Origin: Acetivibrio cellulolyticus CD2
Lineage (GTDB): Bacteria; Bacillota; Clostridia; Acetivibrionales; Acetivibrionaceae
Length of the DNA stretch: 34,735 bases
NCBI RefSeq assembly: GCF_000179595.2
Contig: NZ_JH556658.1
Coordinates: forward strand, 623,079-657,813
Direction: 5' to 3'
Shown piece after piece: positions 11,801 through 21,600 of this stretch. Made by a program: the position numbers and the translations under genes. How positions within the stretch are numbered: the first letter of the stretch is position 1; every line of letters begins with the position of its first letter. Below the pieces are notes generated by a model, which was given only the letters and a program-made list of their open reading frames with translations, did not search any database and was not told the DNA's origin.

Positions 11801-12655
11801 ACCAAAACAAACGGCTGTATTATAAGGTGTTTTCTCTACCTGTCTTTCAAATATTTTGCTTATGGTCATATCAGAAGGATAGCTTGCCATAGTATCGTTA
11901 AACGTATACAATTGCTCATAAATCTCTTCTTTATCAAGTATTTCTATTTCTTTTAATAATACACTTGGATTTTTTGTAACTATCCCTAAAACCCTGTTGA
12001 GATGTTTGCAAATCTTTTCTACCATCCATGTAGGATACTTATTACCATCATAATTTATGCAAAGCTCTATATTTGACTCCTCAATATCAAAAGTGAAAAC
12101 CATATCAGAGTGTATCTCTTTTAATATTTCACTATTGTGAATCTGCCTAAGTAGTATCATTGTTGGGACATATGCTATATCGACTTTATCCTCGTTGAGG
12201 ATTTCAAGTGCTTTGCAAATGGGAAAATTCGAGTTGCTATCTGCTTCCCTAACTGTATTTCTTATCTCAAGTAAAAACTCTTTGAAGCTTTTGTCTTCAT
12301 CAACAAAAGATCTTAATATCAGCACATTCAAAAATTCTTCGTCATCTTCTTCACCTTTAAGGCAAGGCATTCCCAAAAGTATATCCTCACAAGAATTATA
12401 TCTTGCTAAAATATAGTTTATGGTAGAGAGTAAAATAACATACACAGCATATCCTTGCCCATTACCCATCCTTAATACACTTTCGGATATTTCATTATCA
12501 ATTTTATAAAGCAAAATACTATTAGTTTTCTCAAAGGATTCATCAGTCTTTGTTTCTTTCGGAAATGAACTTAGTTCTAAACCTTTTGATAATTTTTCAC
12601 TCCAATATTTGCTTTCATTTAACAATTCCTTGCTGTTTAAATTGATATTATTCAT
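1721..12655 (-). CDS. Non-ribosomal peptide synthetase, three adenylation domains (Thr, Cys-like, Pro), with BtrH-like terminal domain
   Basis: 3644 residues. Order (approximate residues): half condensation domain 10-245; A1 258-775 (TSGTTGQPKAA near 420); PCP1 (SGGDSMK near 809); C 885-1340 with QHAILDGW near 1031; a second C-terminal half-C 1366-1620; A2 1635-2130 (TSGSTGMPKG near 1772); PCP2 (LGGHSLK near 2169); C 2220-2640 with HHIISDGTS near 2353; A3 2670-3170 (TSGTTGKPKG near 2819); PCP3 (LGGDSLKA near 3208); BtrH-like domain 3261-3644. By-eye ten-residue specificity codes: A1 DFWNVGMVHK (threonine type), A2 DLYDFSLIWK (closest to cysteine), A3 DVQFIAHVVK (the classical proline code). 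There is no epimerase and no thioesterase (no GxSxG release domain), so this should be the last synthetase of the line. Its start codon follows the hybrid gene's stop by 12 bases, and its own ribosome binding site contains that stop. The missing N-terminal C half is probably compensated by the C domain that ends the preceding protein. Confidence 0.95.
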   Translation of the reverse strand: MNNINLNSKELLNESKYWSEKLSKGLELSSFPKETKTDESFEKTNSILLYKIDNEISESVLRMGNGQGYAVYVILLSTINYILARYNSCEDILLGMPCLKGEEDDEEFLNVLILRSFVDEDKSFKEFLLEIRNTVREADSNSNFPICKALEILNEDKVDIAYVPTMILLRQIHNSEILKEIHSDMVFTFDIEESNIELCINYDGNKYPTWMVEKICKHLNRVLGIVTKNPSVLLKEIEILDKEEIYEQLYTFNDTMASYPSDMTISKIFERQVEKTPYNTAVCFGDEEITYIELNDKVTQLALLLRERGVTRDYIVGVMMDKSIEMIVSLLAVLKAGGAYLPIEPDLPRERVLYMLNDSKAKYLIINDSSYLDEDLLCNLNDNITVFNLSDKALLHYDRDINDKSILDINTPSDLAYIIYTSGTTGQPKAAMIEHRNLIRLLFNEKNLFNFTQDDVWTMFHSFCFDFSVWEMYGALLYGGKLVIVPKSIAREPLEFLEILKQQKVTVLNQTPTAFMGLSTAIAFETKELGLALRYVVFGGEALKPAILKEWKNRCPSTKFINMYGITETTVHVTYKEITDLEIQKNISNIGKPILTLTTYIMDAKQRLLPIGAVGELCVGGDGVGRGYLNNPELTATKFIENPYKKNERLYLSGDHARLLPNGEMEYFGRIDGQIKIRGHRVELGEIEAALLSINGIKEATTDLKKDKNGDSSIVAYIVVQEDFDISGLKLVLGNKLPSYMIPSYFMKLSKLPMNKNNKIDKRNLPLPDEQLDSVEIEPCRNNIDKALVSIFENLLNIKKVGINSNFFNSGGDSMKAISLVSKINRELNTNIQVRDIYLNPTIKGLSDSLLNKDFDGLQKLLKDGNDEIEKIKNVILKDDAAKIKLPTDFEDFYPLSAIQKGMVFFTKIRPDEPIYHDQFPYFIKLENFNGNILNEAMNILINRHPILRTSFIADEFIEPVQVVHKSNSGFLPRINVIDLTAHEIEMQQKEIYEYMEHDLLKRFSFNNDPLWRMALFNLGDDKYCIIFSFQHAILDGWSVASLTTELFYLIKCIVNGEKIVLPDIKATYKDYVSLSLSKKVSNEVRSYWKDTLCGYKKTKLPFNISSKKINNVKGIKIKKGVLDNNLFIALKAKAKDFECTVKDLCTCAHFYLLGITSTDTDIISGVVTHERPAIYDSEKVLGCFLNTIPLRIKLKENIGKIELLNIVKDSYRIAKANELFLGDIASIIKDNDRSGNPIFETLFNFTDFHVLKSIDDNENLYDLENMPQISSNEMTNTLLDLEISNTLDTFYMQIKYSPNYFYDEDIEIAFSLYIDILKEFAYGKEAYLDPSKLVSKSDFNKRVFEYNNTKTQYDKEQTLKGLFEGYSRNKLPFNISNNKVSNKTGSAVLKMNLAGSLLNSLEEEAKTYQCTLKDICLAAHIYLLGILSTETDVVTGVVTHDRHVMEDSENILGCFPNTIPIRVSTENRIGKLELIERVRDSYCKIKSTELFLSDIADIIGESGVNGNPIFDTLFNFIDLHVLKSVPDIGGVEQADSGIKTFTNEMTTTFFDLEISKILDAFSMQIKYSMKYFYPEEIETAADLYVRILEVFANQDCDELSLEDVINPLQLKEMVYDFNNTELPYAKEKTMYSLFEEQVVKNSGNIAVVVDDRQMTYRELNEKANRLARYLIDKGVKNGDLVGLVVQRDFEMIVGMFAILKCGGAYVPIDPAYPAARQEYILRNSNVSAVLVDCDYEIDSLNIIKISSDEVEAYSNENLDIKKDSRDLAYVIYTSGSTGMPKGVMIEHHSAVNLISWVNREFNVSKKDSFLFITSMCFDLSVYDIFGILAAGGKVVIAKKEQVQEPDELKMLLLKHKITFWDSVPSTMNYLVSTLEDKDNAYLQENLRLVFMSGDWIPVQLPDKLVNFFPNARVISLGGATEGTIWSIYYPVKGNEGSMKSIPYGKPMDNNTFYILDNERKPLPKGVAGELYIGGVGVARGYINRPDLTNERFVPDPFYKGNMIESPMMYRTGDLGRFLPDGNIEFLGRMDYQVKIRGYRVELGEIENKLLCHELVKDAVVVDKTDSSGNKYLCAYIVWEKECTVAEMRSFLSAELPEYMIPTYFVGIEKIPLNSNGKIDRKALPEPGENICTGKGYLPAETETEEKLSAIWRDVLEMDQISVEDNFFELGGHSLKATAVTSRVNKVFNVELPLVEFFRTPTIRELSAYIDNASESRHKTIKPSEKREFYPVSSAQRRIYIIDRIDNSKAVYNIPGVLVIEGDFDKNHFESVIMKLAARHEAFRTQFEIVDGEPVQRIVGNVDIPISYIEGLECDVETEIFKFLRPFDLSKAPLLRVGVMRINSQKHVFMFDMHHIISDGTSMGILINEFISLYNGEALADVSLRYRDFSEWQNRIIKNGELKKQEEYWLEKYSGEIPVLNLPLDYQRPAIQNFEGAAVSFEVGPELLAKLKKAAGSGKTVFMELLAAYSILLSMYSGQDDIVIGSTIAGRHHADLQNIIGMFVNTLAIRNKPSGDKTIAQFMDEVKENALEAYENQDYQFEELVSRLNLERDLSRNPLFSAMLTMQNADFKGREINGLKFKPFSMERKTAKFDLLLEAMEVEDRIEFTLEYATSLFKRETIEQMTQYFIRILDAVASDSGAKIKDIDLLSSSEKEAVVSNVNIAGNGERYKTIHEMFEEQVIKTPDKTALEYDNKKYTYLELNEKANRLAWFLREKGLNPGQPAGIIAKRSFEFVTAVLAVLKAGGYILPIDPEYPEERIQYMLEDSGTGILLTQGILKEGVDFNGQILNLENADIFTGSSSNPENLNNPKDLLYIIYTSGTTGKPKGVMIEHRNMANLMDFQYSKTNIDFSKKVLQFATVSFDVCYQEIFGALLSGGELIIAGEEEKKDAEKLFKFIEERDIKVIFLPTAFLKFILNEKKYVEMLPRSIEHIITAGEQLIVNGELKSFMKSNGVYLHNHYGPSETHVVTTYTMGPEDVIPDIPPIGKPISNVGIYILGKNGRMQPAGIPGEIYITGAGTGRGYINLPDLTAEKFLDDPYVVGSRMYRTGDLARRLPDGNIEFLGRADDQVKVRGYRIELGEIETQLLKHPLVKEAIVIVKKDRNGEKYLCAYIATEEEVNVADIRGYLQKGLPDFMIPSRFISLPKMPLMKNGKVDRQALLKFNDTIDLGAEYVAPRNKREWDLAEIWSNLLEVDKVGVYDEFFLLGGDSLKALKAANEAKLKGLEISIADIFRYKTIAEIIENTSAVDLEVVTPIIPEEEKQEVYKTENCWHPSSMYVKNEEHVKELKIELQREVTLNGHRALPLCMILTDPKLHTWYFQHYTNIFSVIDNNDYITLEYLETWAPYRDVINEISLGAPLLEKETDIIGFITDKISRGYYLHVAIDEYYIPGKARYKKTHYLHHTLVYGYNNIERQFNVIEYDIGGVLNKHIFSYDSVSKAYEKGKEHYNEPASSWAYESAVQIFYMNRFECEHPFRLKRFAHDIKNYLYSKGDDSIVYYWKMSKERINYGFAVHDVVIRALHGFVEGKFLTDYRAVHMLSEHKKGIATRLNFIMNRFELHDILLEKYEEYLKVVEEFNNIRLKFFDLQYNISQERIEKSKLKLKVEIENLIQAINSAKKREWSVLKEIYEILISIADESQD
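7748..9358 (-). repeat. Tandem 271-codon duplication of a C-domain C-terminal half inside the terminal NRPS
   Basis: Two consecutive copies: residues 1100-1370 (bases 8546-9358) and 1371-1636 onward (7748-8545). Both begin KLPFNIS, share SGNPIF/NGNPIF-type, LFNF and DLEIS landmarks, and end in the YNNT/FNNT-to-LFE linker that leads into an A domain. The start-to-start and end-to-end distances are both exactly 271 codons. About half the residues match by eye, so the copies are old or come from different parent C domains. At the joint (residues 1363-1370) the A-domain entry LFE runs straight into GYSRN-KLPF, the middle of a C domain. The protein therefore carries a full C, then an extra half-C without an HHxxxDG motif, then A2. 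Confidence 0.85.
11921..12628 (-). other. N-terminal orphan half condensation domain of the terminal NRPS
   Basis: Residues about 10-245 start at the point where a C domain reads YW-x-x-x-L (KYWSEKLSKGLELSSFP) and continue through the acceptor-side lobe into the A-domain linker (FNDTMASYP). The donor lobe with HHxxxDG is absent. The start codon is well supported (AAGGAG upstream and the preceding stop inside it), so the truncation is genuine and not a mis-called start. The lobe probably acts as a docking or structural piece, with catalysis supplied by the C domain at the end of the preceding protein. Confidence 0.7.
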
Positions 12656-12663
12656 ACATTTCT

Positions 12664-12669
12664 CTCCTT
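12664..12669 (-). promoter_or_regulatory. Ribosome binding site of the terminal NRPS, overlapping the hybrid gene's stop codon
   Basis: On the minus strand the hybrid gene ends TTC-TAA and the stop forms the first bases of TAAGGAG, eight bases before the ATG at 12655. Terminating ribosomes would sit on the next gene's Shine-Dalgarno sequence, so translation of the two giant proteins is probably coupled. Confidence 0.8.
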
Positions 12670-15600
12670 AGAAAACGAATTCAATTTCTTCTTTTATGAC
12701 TTTTTCGCGTTTCTTATATCCGTTAGTTACTTCCATCTCATTTATTTTAATTTTTTTGCCATCTGACACAGTCTTTAGTAGTAAAAGATAATCTTTTGCC
12801 ATCATAGATATGGTTTCTAACTTAAAGAGATCTGTTGTAAACTCAAAGTTTAAATTAAGTTTTTGCTCATGTTCTTCAGCTTGCAAGGTTAAGTCAAACT
12901 TTGAGATGTTGTTTTTCAGTTTATATGGTATAAACTTTAGATCATTTATCTCTTCTTCGTTTGTGTAATTGTTTTGAAGAACAAATGCAACATCAAACAA
13001 TGGATTCCTTCCAAAATCCTTTGGTATATCAAGCTTTTCTACAATATCCTCAAACTGATAATCCTGATTTTCAAAGGCTTTTAATGTCGTCTCTTTGACT
13101 TCCTCCAGATACTCATTAAAGAATATTGAATCCTTTGGATAACTTCTAATTGCAAGAGTATTTACAAACATTCCGATAACATTTTGAAGGTCTGGATGTG
13201 TTCTTCCACCCGATGGTGTACCTATAATTATTTCTTCCTGTCCTGAATACTTTGATAACAATACACCAAAAACCGAAAGCAATACCATAAATAAAGTTGA
13301 TCCTGAGTCCTTTGCTATTGTTTTTATACTGTCCAATATTTCTTTTGGCACTTCAAAGCTAAAATTATCGCCCTCAAAACTTTTTATAGGTGGTCTTTTA
13401 TAGTCATACTTTAACTCAAGAACCGGAATCTTTCCTTTAAAGGCTTCAATCCAATATTTTTCCTGTTGCTTAAGCGTCGATGACTTTTGATGCTGAACTT
13501 GCCACAGGCAATAATCTTTATATTGCAGCTTCAGTTCTGGAAGGCTATAACCTTTGTACATGGTAATAAATTCCTTCACTAATATGTTTATTGAAATTCC
13601 ATCTGAAATAATATGTGGCATGTCACAAATAAGAATATGCTTATTTTCAGAAACCCTTAAAACATTTACTCTAAGAAGTGCATCATTCTTTAAATCAAAG
13701 GGAAGAATCAATTTCCTGATAATAGTCTGTATATCATCTTCCAAGTTCTCTATAAAGTTTATCTTAAAGTCAAAGTCCTTATGTATCCTTTGCATTGGCA
13801 TATCATCTACTATTTCAAATGATGTTCTTAAGGACTCATGCCTTCTGATTAATTCATTGAATACTGTTTCTAATAGATTAAGATCCAGTTCCCCTTCTAT
13901 TTCAAGTGTTACAGGTTGATTATATACAGTGCTGCTGCTATCAATCTGGTTTAAAAGGTACATACGTTTTTGTGCTTTTGACAATGGATAGTAACTGACT
14001 TCAACAGCTTTGTCTATCTTTTTGTAGTACGTCATATCCAAGCCTTCAATATAATTAGCTAATGCTTCTATAGTTGGCATATCAAATATGTCTGTAAGCG
14101 TTAAGCCTTTATTAAATTCTTTAAATACTCTTGAAACAAGACTTGTAGCCTTTAAAGAATCTCCACCAACATCAAAGAAATTATCGTTTATACCTATGTT
14201 TTTAATTCTCAAAATTTCTTGACAAATCCTTGAAAGCTTTTTTTGGGTATCTGTAACTGGCGCATCATATTTCACAATATTATCTTTATTTGTATCAGTT
14301 TTTATTACTTCTGCTGAACCTGAAATGTTGTCTAAGAAGGCTATGTTTTCTTGGTTTCCTGAAATAAAATTCAGCTTTCTTCTTTCTTCAAAGAATCTCT
14401 CTTCCAGATTTGTAAATAACGAAATATCACCAAGTTTTAAATCGGGCTTAAATAAAACCTTATCCAAAAGCATTTCAAAATGTTTTAAAAAGCTTTGCAT
14501 GGTTACTTTTCTAAAAAGATCTGTATTGTATTGCAATGTAAAGCAAATTTCCTCATCATCATTGAAATATGCATCTACCTTAAAGTCCAGTAGTGCACCT
14601 TTTTGATCAATCTTGTATTCACAGAAAACAAGATCCTCTATTTGTATTTTTTCATTTTTATCAAACTGATTATGCAATATGAAAGCTGTATCAAACAAAG
14701 GATTTCTGGAACTGTCCAGTTGATACGACAACTTTTCCAATAATTTATCAAACGGATAATCCTGGTTATCATAAGCTTTCATAACCACATCACTGGCAAA
14801 ACTCAAATACTCATTAAACGTGCTATCTTTAGCTACACTGAATTTAATTGGAATATAATTTATAAAAACACCGATTAGATTTTCTAAATCCATATGATTT
14901 CTGCCAGCTGTTAAAGAGCTTATTACTATATCATTTTGAGCTGTATATTTTGAAAGAAGCAAAGAGTAACATGATAACAGAACTGCATTTGGGGTCGTTT
15001 TATGGTTTAGCGCCACTTCCTTTACTTTATCAGCAAGCCTTTTTTCAATAACAAGCTCTATATTTTCGCCTTGACAAGTCCTTTTATGTGGACGTCTATA
15101 GTCTAACGGCATATTTAATGGCATTACTTTTTCTTTGAATGTATCCAGCCAATATTTTTCCTGTTCACCCATATGCTTTTCAATAAGCTCGTTATGCCAG
15201 AGTGCATAATCTTTATATTGTATTCTTAGGTTTGCAAGATCTTTTGACATATAATTATCTATAAACTCATTCAGGAGTATTTTATAAGACACACCATCTG
15301 CTATTATGTGATGAATATCAAAAAATAATATATATTTTTCATCGTCTACTTTTACAAGACATACTCTAAATATAGGAGCTTTTTTCAAATCAAAAGGCTT
15401 AATCAAACTACTAAGAAGTACATCTATATTTTCTTCTTTTTTAGGCTCTATCTCTTCAATTGAAAATTCCACATTATCTAATATTTTTTGTACAGGCTTA
15501 CCATCTACAAAATAGAATTCAGTTCTTAAAACATCATGTCTATTAATTATTTTTTTAAACGCTTCTTCAAATTGCACCTTATCTACTTTACCGCTGATGC

Positions 15601-18600
15601 TAAGTGCAAAAGCCATGTTATAAGCAGTATCTTGTGGATTTATTTGATTTAATAAGAAAATCCGTTTTTGTGATGATGAAACAGGATAATATTCTCTTTT
15701 AGCTGTAGGTTCTATTTTGTAATAGTTGCTCTTCATAGCATCTTGCAGGCATCTTGAGAAAAGTCTTATGGTTGGCATTTTAAAAATATCTGAAAGTAAA
15801 ATATCTACATCAAATTCCTTGTTAATTCTCGAAATCAAAGTGGTAGCTTTTAACGAATGTCCTCCTAATGCAAAGAAACTATCATTTACACCCACTTTGT
15901 CTATGCCAAGAACCTGCTGCCAAAGCTTAGCCAGTCTTTCTTCTATTTCATTTATTGGTGCTTCATAGTTTGTTCTTATTACTTTTTCTTCATCAACCAT
16001 ATATACCGGAATACTCATAAGTTTCTTTGCAGAGTGGTTATGAAGAGCTAGCAAATAGTTATTGTGCAGTAAATCAGTATTACTTGTATCTACGTCCCAT
16101 ATGCTTTCATAAGCCTCATTTTTCACTTTACCAGCTTCTAAATACAAATTGTATAAATGGGCTCCTTTTTTCTCATAAAACAAATGTTCATTTGATGAAT
16201 TATCCTGAGGAACAATAAGTTCAATTTTCCCAGAACCCTTCATACAAAGCTTTATAACCCGAGTTTTTCCAGCGGCATTTTTTTCATACTCAAAGTTCCC
16301 ATTTGATAAATCATACTCTTTTGCATCTATCTTTTTATATATTTCACTTTCATGACCAGACGTGATATAACTTTCTTTTTGGGTATATCCCATATGATTT
16401 AAAAATTCCATGGCTTTTGAAATATTTTTAACAACTATTTGAGCAACACTTAACTTTTCATCATTATTAGTCATTTCAAAATAATCATCTCCCATTTCAA
16501 GGAGCTCTACCAATCCAAAATTACTGACATTTATAAAAGTTACTTTTTGATTATTAAAAAGAACTGCTTCCTCAGCTTCTTTTATAATCTCATAATTTAT
16601 ATTTTTAAGAGAAAGTTCACTTAAAAAGGTTTCTGCATTTTTTACTCTGTAGCACAAATGATATAAATTTGAATCACAATCTTCCAACATTCTATTTACA
16701 GGAGAGTATTGGTCATAAGGAGCTACAAGTTCTATATTGTCACATCCATCTCTTGTACATATCATAAGAGATGCATCTTGTATTGGATCATAAACATTTT
16801 CACCACAATAAAAGCCTTGAGCCTCATAGTATTTTTTTGCTTTTCCAATATCTCTTACAGCTATAGCAATATGATCTAAAGTATAAACTGTATCCTTCTT
16901 ATTAATGTTATTTGTTACTTCTGGTCTTCTTTCGTAAAAACATGAAATATTATCATTAGGTTTAGGGATAGAATTTACCTCAAGAGCATAAATATGAGGA
17001 TTTGAATTGTCACATTTTTTCCATCCTGACTTTTCCAAAAACTCAAGAAAAGGCGCATTCTTTTGCGTTGGATTAAACATAGCAACTACATTTTCTATTC
17101 CCATTTCTCTGCAATAATTTCCCATGAAATCTAAAATTACATTTTCAATTCCTCTTCCAAGTACTCTGCAGCTAAGTAAAAAAGTATCTATAAATAAATC
17201 TTTTTCGCCTTCTTTTGTAATAACAACTCCAACAAGCCCATAATCTCCAAACTTGTCCCAAACTTCAACCGCAAAGCATTTGATTTTAGGGTCTAAAAGT
17301 AGTGCTGTTATCTCTTCTTCAGATCTTCTTATAGTACTTAAGTTAAATTGGTTTGTTCTTTGTGTAAGCTGAGATACTCGCTTTAGCTGGTCCTCTTCCA
17401 TAGGATTTATACTTACTTTAATCTCAAGTTTTTTTATAAAATCCTCTACAGATAAATCAACATTCTTTAGAGCCTGTCTACTTTTTTCCGTCATATACAT
17501 TTTACTTCTGTCACGATCTTCAGCAGTTATCTCTTCAATATCGAAAGCCCAAATATGATTTAAAAAAGCAGGTATTTGTGTGGTATCTTCCGGAAGTAAA
17601 ATAGTGAGCACAGATGGACACTCTTTCATTACACTCTCGCATTCAAAAGGACTATCATCTATAAATATAAAGCTGTCTAATCCAAGATTTAATTCTTCTG
17701 AAAGTGATTTTATGTTTTTAGCTTTTGATTCCCAATTGATTCTTGTGCTTACAAAATGCTGCTTTTTTAGAACCATATCAGGATTATTTGAGAACACATC
17801 CAGGACATCCTGCTCATTGTTTTTACTGCAAATAGCAAGCAGCATTCCTTTTTCATATTTGTCCACCATGAATTTTTGAAGCTCAATATATTCCTGATGG
17901 ATTTTTACACCGTTTTCTCCAGCTTCGCCGCAGATGCCCTTCCAAAGTGTATTATCACAATCTAAAACAACTACTTTAAAAGGCCTTCTATGCTTACTTA
18001 ATATTTTTCTTGCTGTATAAGTTCCCATAGCAGCAAAATATTCATCTGTAAATGGTAAATGCCCTATTTTATCCTTATTTAAATCAAAAACATCAAAAAT
18101 ATCATATTCTTTATCCAGATTGGAATAATCAATTATTGTTACATTTTCATATTCCTGCACTTGAGTTTTCCATCTGATATTCAGATTTTTAATATAATCT
18201 ATGACTTTAGTGCTTAGATCAAGGTGAGTCGATACTGAAAACAATCCAATATAGCAACTCATTTTATCAGTGCAGTTTCTCATAATTTCGATTAGATTTT
18301 GGTAATTCTCCTCAAGACACGCTATTTTTATATCATCACTTCCATTGAGATTTCTAATCCAATCCTCAAATCTTACCAATAGGACGTTAACCCCTTTATT
18401 GGTATACAAAAGACTTGCAGGGTCCAAAAGCTGTTGAAAAACTTGATTATATGGTGCAAATTTTATTTTGGTCTCAACTCCAAATTTACTGCACCACCAT
18501 TTTAAATAATCTTCAATTGGTTCAGCTGTAAAGCTTGCACAAACAACCACATCCAAAGGAGCAGCCTTAAAGTTTAATTGTCTCTTTCTTTCAAGGTCAT

Positions 18601-21600
18601 TTTTTTCTGATTCATCAAATAATTCAATTGCTTTTAAATGAATATCAAAATCAGATACCACGATATCTATTAACCTGTCAAAATCTTGTGCAAACTTGCT
18701 CATACTGCTTTCACAAAATAAACTTGTGTTATATTCCAAAACGCATGAAAGCTCACCATTTGGCACAGGATAAGCATCAATTTTAAAATCGAGTTTTGAA
18801 GTATTATATTGGAAGTCATAGCTTTTAAATTTCAACTCACCTACTTCAATGCCATCTACCGCCACATACTCATTTTCATTATGAAAAATCAGCATGGTAT
18901 CAAAAATGGGATTCCTCGAAATATCTGGTTTTAAGCTTAGCAATTCAACCATTTTTTCAAATGGGTAGCTTTGATGTTCGTATGCAAGATATAAAGCTTC
19001 TTTCACATCGCGCACAAAATCTTCAAAAGATTTCTCTTCATCAAAGTTTATACAAATTGGCAGAAAATTAATGAAAACACCAATTATATTTGAAACATCT
19101 GCATGTTCTCTTCCCGATACCGTGGTCCCCAGTACAAGCTCATTCTGACCTGAATACTTATATAAAAGAAGAGAATATACAGCAAATACAAAAGTATTTA
19201 ATGTTATTCCAATGTTCCTCGATAACATGTTTACCTTTTCCATTTTATCTTTGGATACACTAAATTTAATTTTTGATCCGGCAAAGGACCTTTCATTTTG
19301 GCGAGCTATATCCAATGGCATATTAAGTAATGGCAAATCTTTACCTAATATATTTCTCCAAAAGTCTTCATGACATTTTTCATTTTGAGTTAAGCTGTTT
19401 TGCCATACTACATAATCTTTGTAATGAATTTTTAAAGGCGATAAATTTTCTCCATTTAAAAGGCTGAGGAATTCCTTTATCATTATTCCCAGTGAAACCC
19501 CATCCCCAATAATATGATTCATATCAAGCATAAGAAGATGTCTTCTGTCGCTAAATTTAACAAGACTCACCCGAAACAACGGTGCTTTCTCTAATTGAAA
19601 TGGATTAATAAAGCTCTTAATTATGTTGTCAGTATTCTCTTCATCCCCATCCATAAATCCCATTTCAAAATCTATATTATTGTGTATTTTCTGAACCAGC
19701 TCATCATTTACAGTAAGGAAGGCTGTTCTAAAAGCTTCATGCCTGTTTACAAGCATTTTAAAGTATGTTTCAAATTTTTCTCTGTCAATGATACCTTCAA
19801 TAATCAAAGCTAATGGTATGTTGTAGCTCGTACTGCTTCCTTGAAGCTTTTCTAAAATATAAATTCTCTTTTGTGAAGATGACATAGGATAAAATTCATT
19901 TAATGGGGCGGATGGAATATTTACGAGGCCCTTATTATCTAAATTTTTATGAATATTATTATCTCTTTCTTTATTATTGCTTTCAGATATATATTTCGTA
20001 AGAGTTTCAACGGTATCGTAGTTCATGATATCTGTAACTTTTATTTTACATCCGATATATTTATTTATCTGATTTGCAATATTTATGGCAATTATTGAGT
20101 CGCCACCCATATCATAAAAACTCATTGTTACATCAATCTCATTATAGCCAAGTTCCTTGCCCCAAACATTTGCTATTTTAATCTCTTCCTCACTATAATC
20201 ATTTTCCGGTCTTCCCATCAGTAAAACATCAAAAGCCTGTGTTAATTCTGCATCTACTTCCTTGCTTGTTTTATCCCCTATTGCTTCACGATTAACACAA
20301 CCTGTATTTTTCTTTTTAATACCCACCGGAATATTAATAAAGCATTTCTTTTTGCTGAATGAATATGTGGGAATGCTCATTTTCCTTGGCCTTGAAGTAT
20401 ACAATAATGAAAAATCAATGATCTCTCCATTAACATAAGCTTTACAAATTTCATTAATCTCACCTGAAGAGTGAGTCTTTTGATTGCATAAATTATTTAT
20501 TTCGCCATAATAAATTCCATCATCTATGTAGGTTTTCAAACCAAAACTTTTTATAAATTTCAGTTTTTCAATAAAATCAGCAACTTTTTTACCAATGACA
20601 GCCAATCTAAATTCATAATGCCCTCTGCCGGTATAAGCTGTGTAACACATATCATCAGTGCAAAGATTCAAATCACTTTCCATAAATGTCAAATACTCTT
20701 CTAGCAAACTCAATAATTCATCAGGCCCTTTAGCTGACAAGCAAAGTATTTTATCTGCATCACTGTCTATATTATCTGGTTTTACACAAGGTGCTTCTTC
20801 CAACACAATATGACAATTTGTACCACTCAAGCCAAACGCACTAACTCCAGCTCTTTTAGGCTGTTCGCCCTGCCAATCATTTAACTTATCATTTACATAA
20901 ACAGGCGAATTTTCAAAGTCAATATTCCTGTTTGGAGTTTTAAAATGTAGTGATGGTGGGAGCTTTTTATTTTTTAATGCAAGTACTGTCTTGATTAACC
21001 CAACCATACCTGCTGCACTGTCTAAATGCCCAAGATTTGTCTTTACTGATCCTATGGCACAAAATTTCTTCTTATCGGTATATATTGAGAATGCCCTTTT
21101 GATCCCATCAATTTCAATGGGATCCCCAAGTCTTGTGCCAGTTCCATGAGCTTCAATATAGCTTATTGTGGCCGGATCAACTCCAGCATCCTTCCAGGCA
21201 TCTATCAAAACCTCCGCTTGTGCAAGAGCATTTGGTGCTGTTATTCCGATAGAACTTCCATCTTGATTTACAGCACTTCCTTTTATAACAGCATATATAT
21301 TATCCTTATCCTTTATCGCTTTTGATAATGGCTTTAATACTATAGCCATTATACCTTCACCCATGCATGTACCAGTTGAGCTATCATCAAAGGCTCTGCA
21401 CATATAGTCATCTGACTCTATTCCAAGCATGTTATTGTCTTCTAACGGCATTAGGCTTAGCTTCCCGCTACCTGCTATGGCCATTTCACAATCTCCATTT
21501 CGCATTGCTCTGCACGCTGTATGGATAGCAACCAGTGAAGATGAACACGCAGTATCTACCAAAACACTAGGACCTTTTAAATCATAAACATACGAAACTC

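Noticed and set aside
20300-20780. Linker after the KS as an acyltransferase domain
   Set aside because: Only about 150 residues long and without GHSxG or the downstream AT motifs. It fits a post-KS linker.
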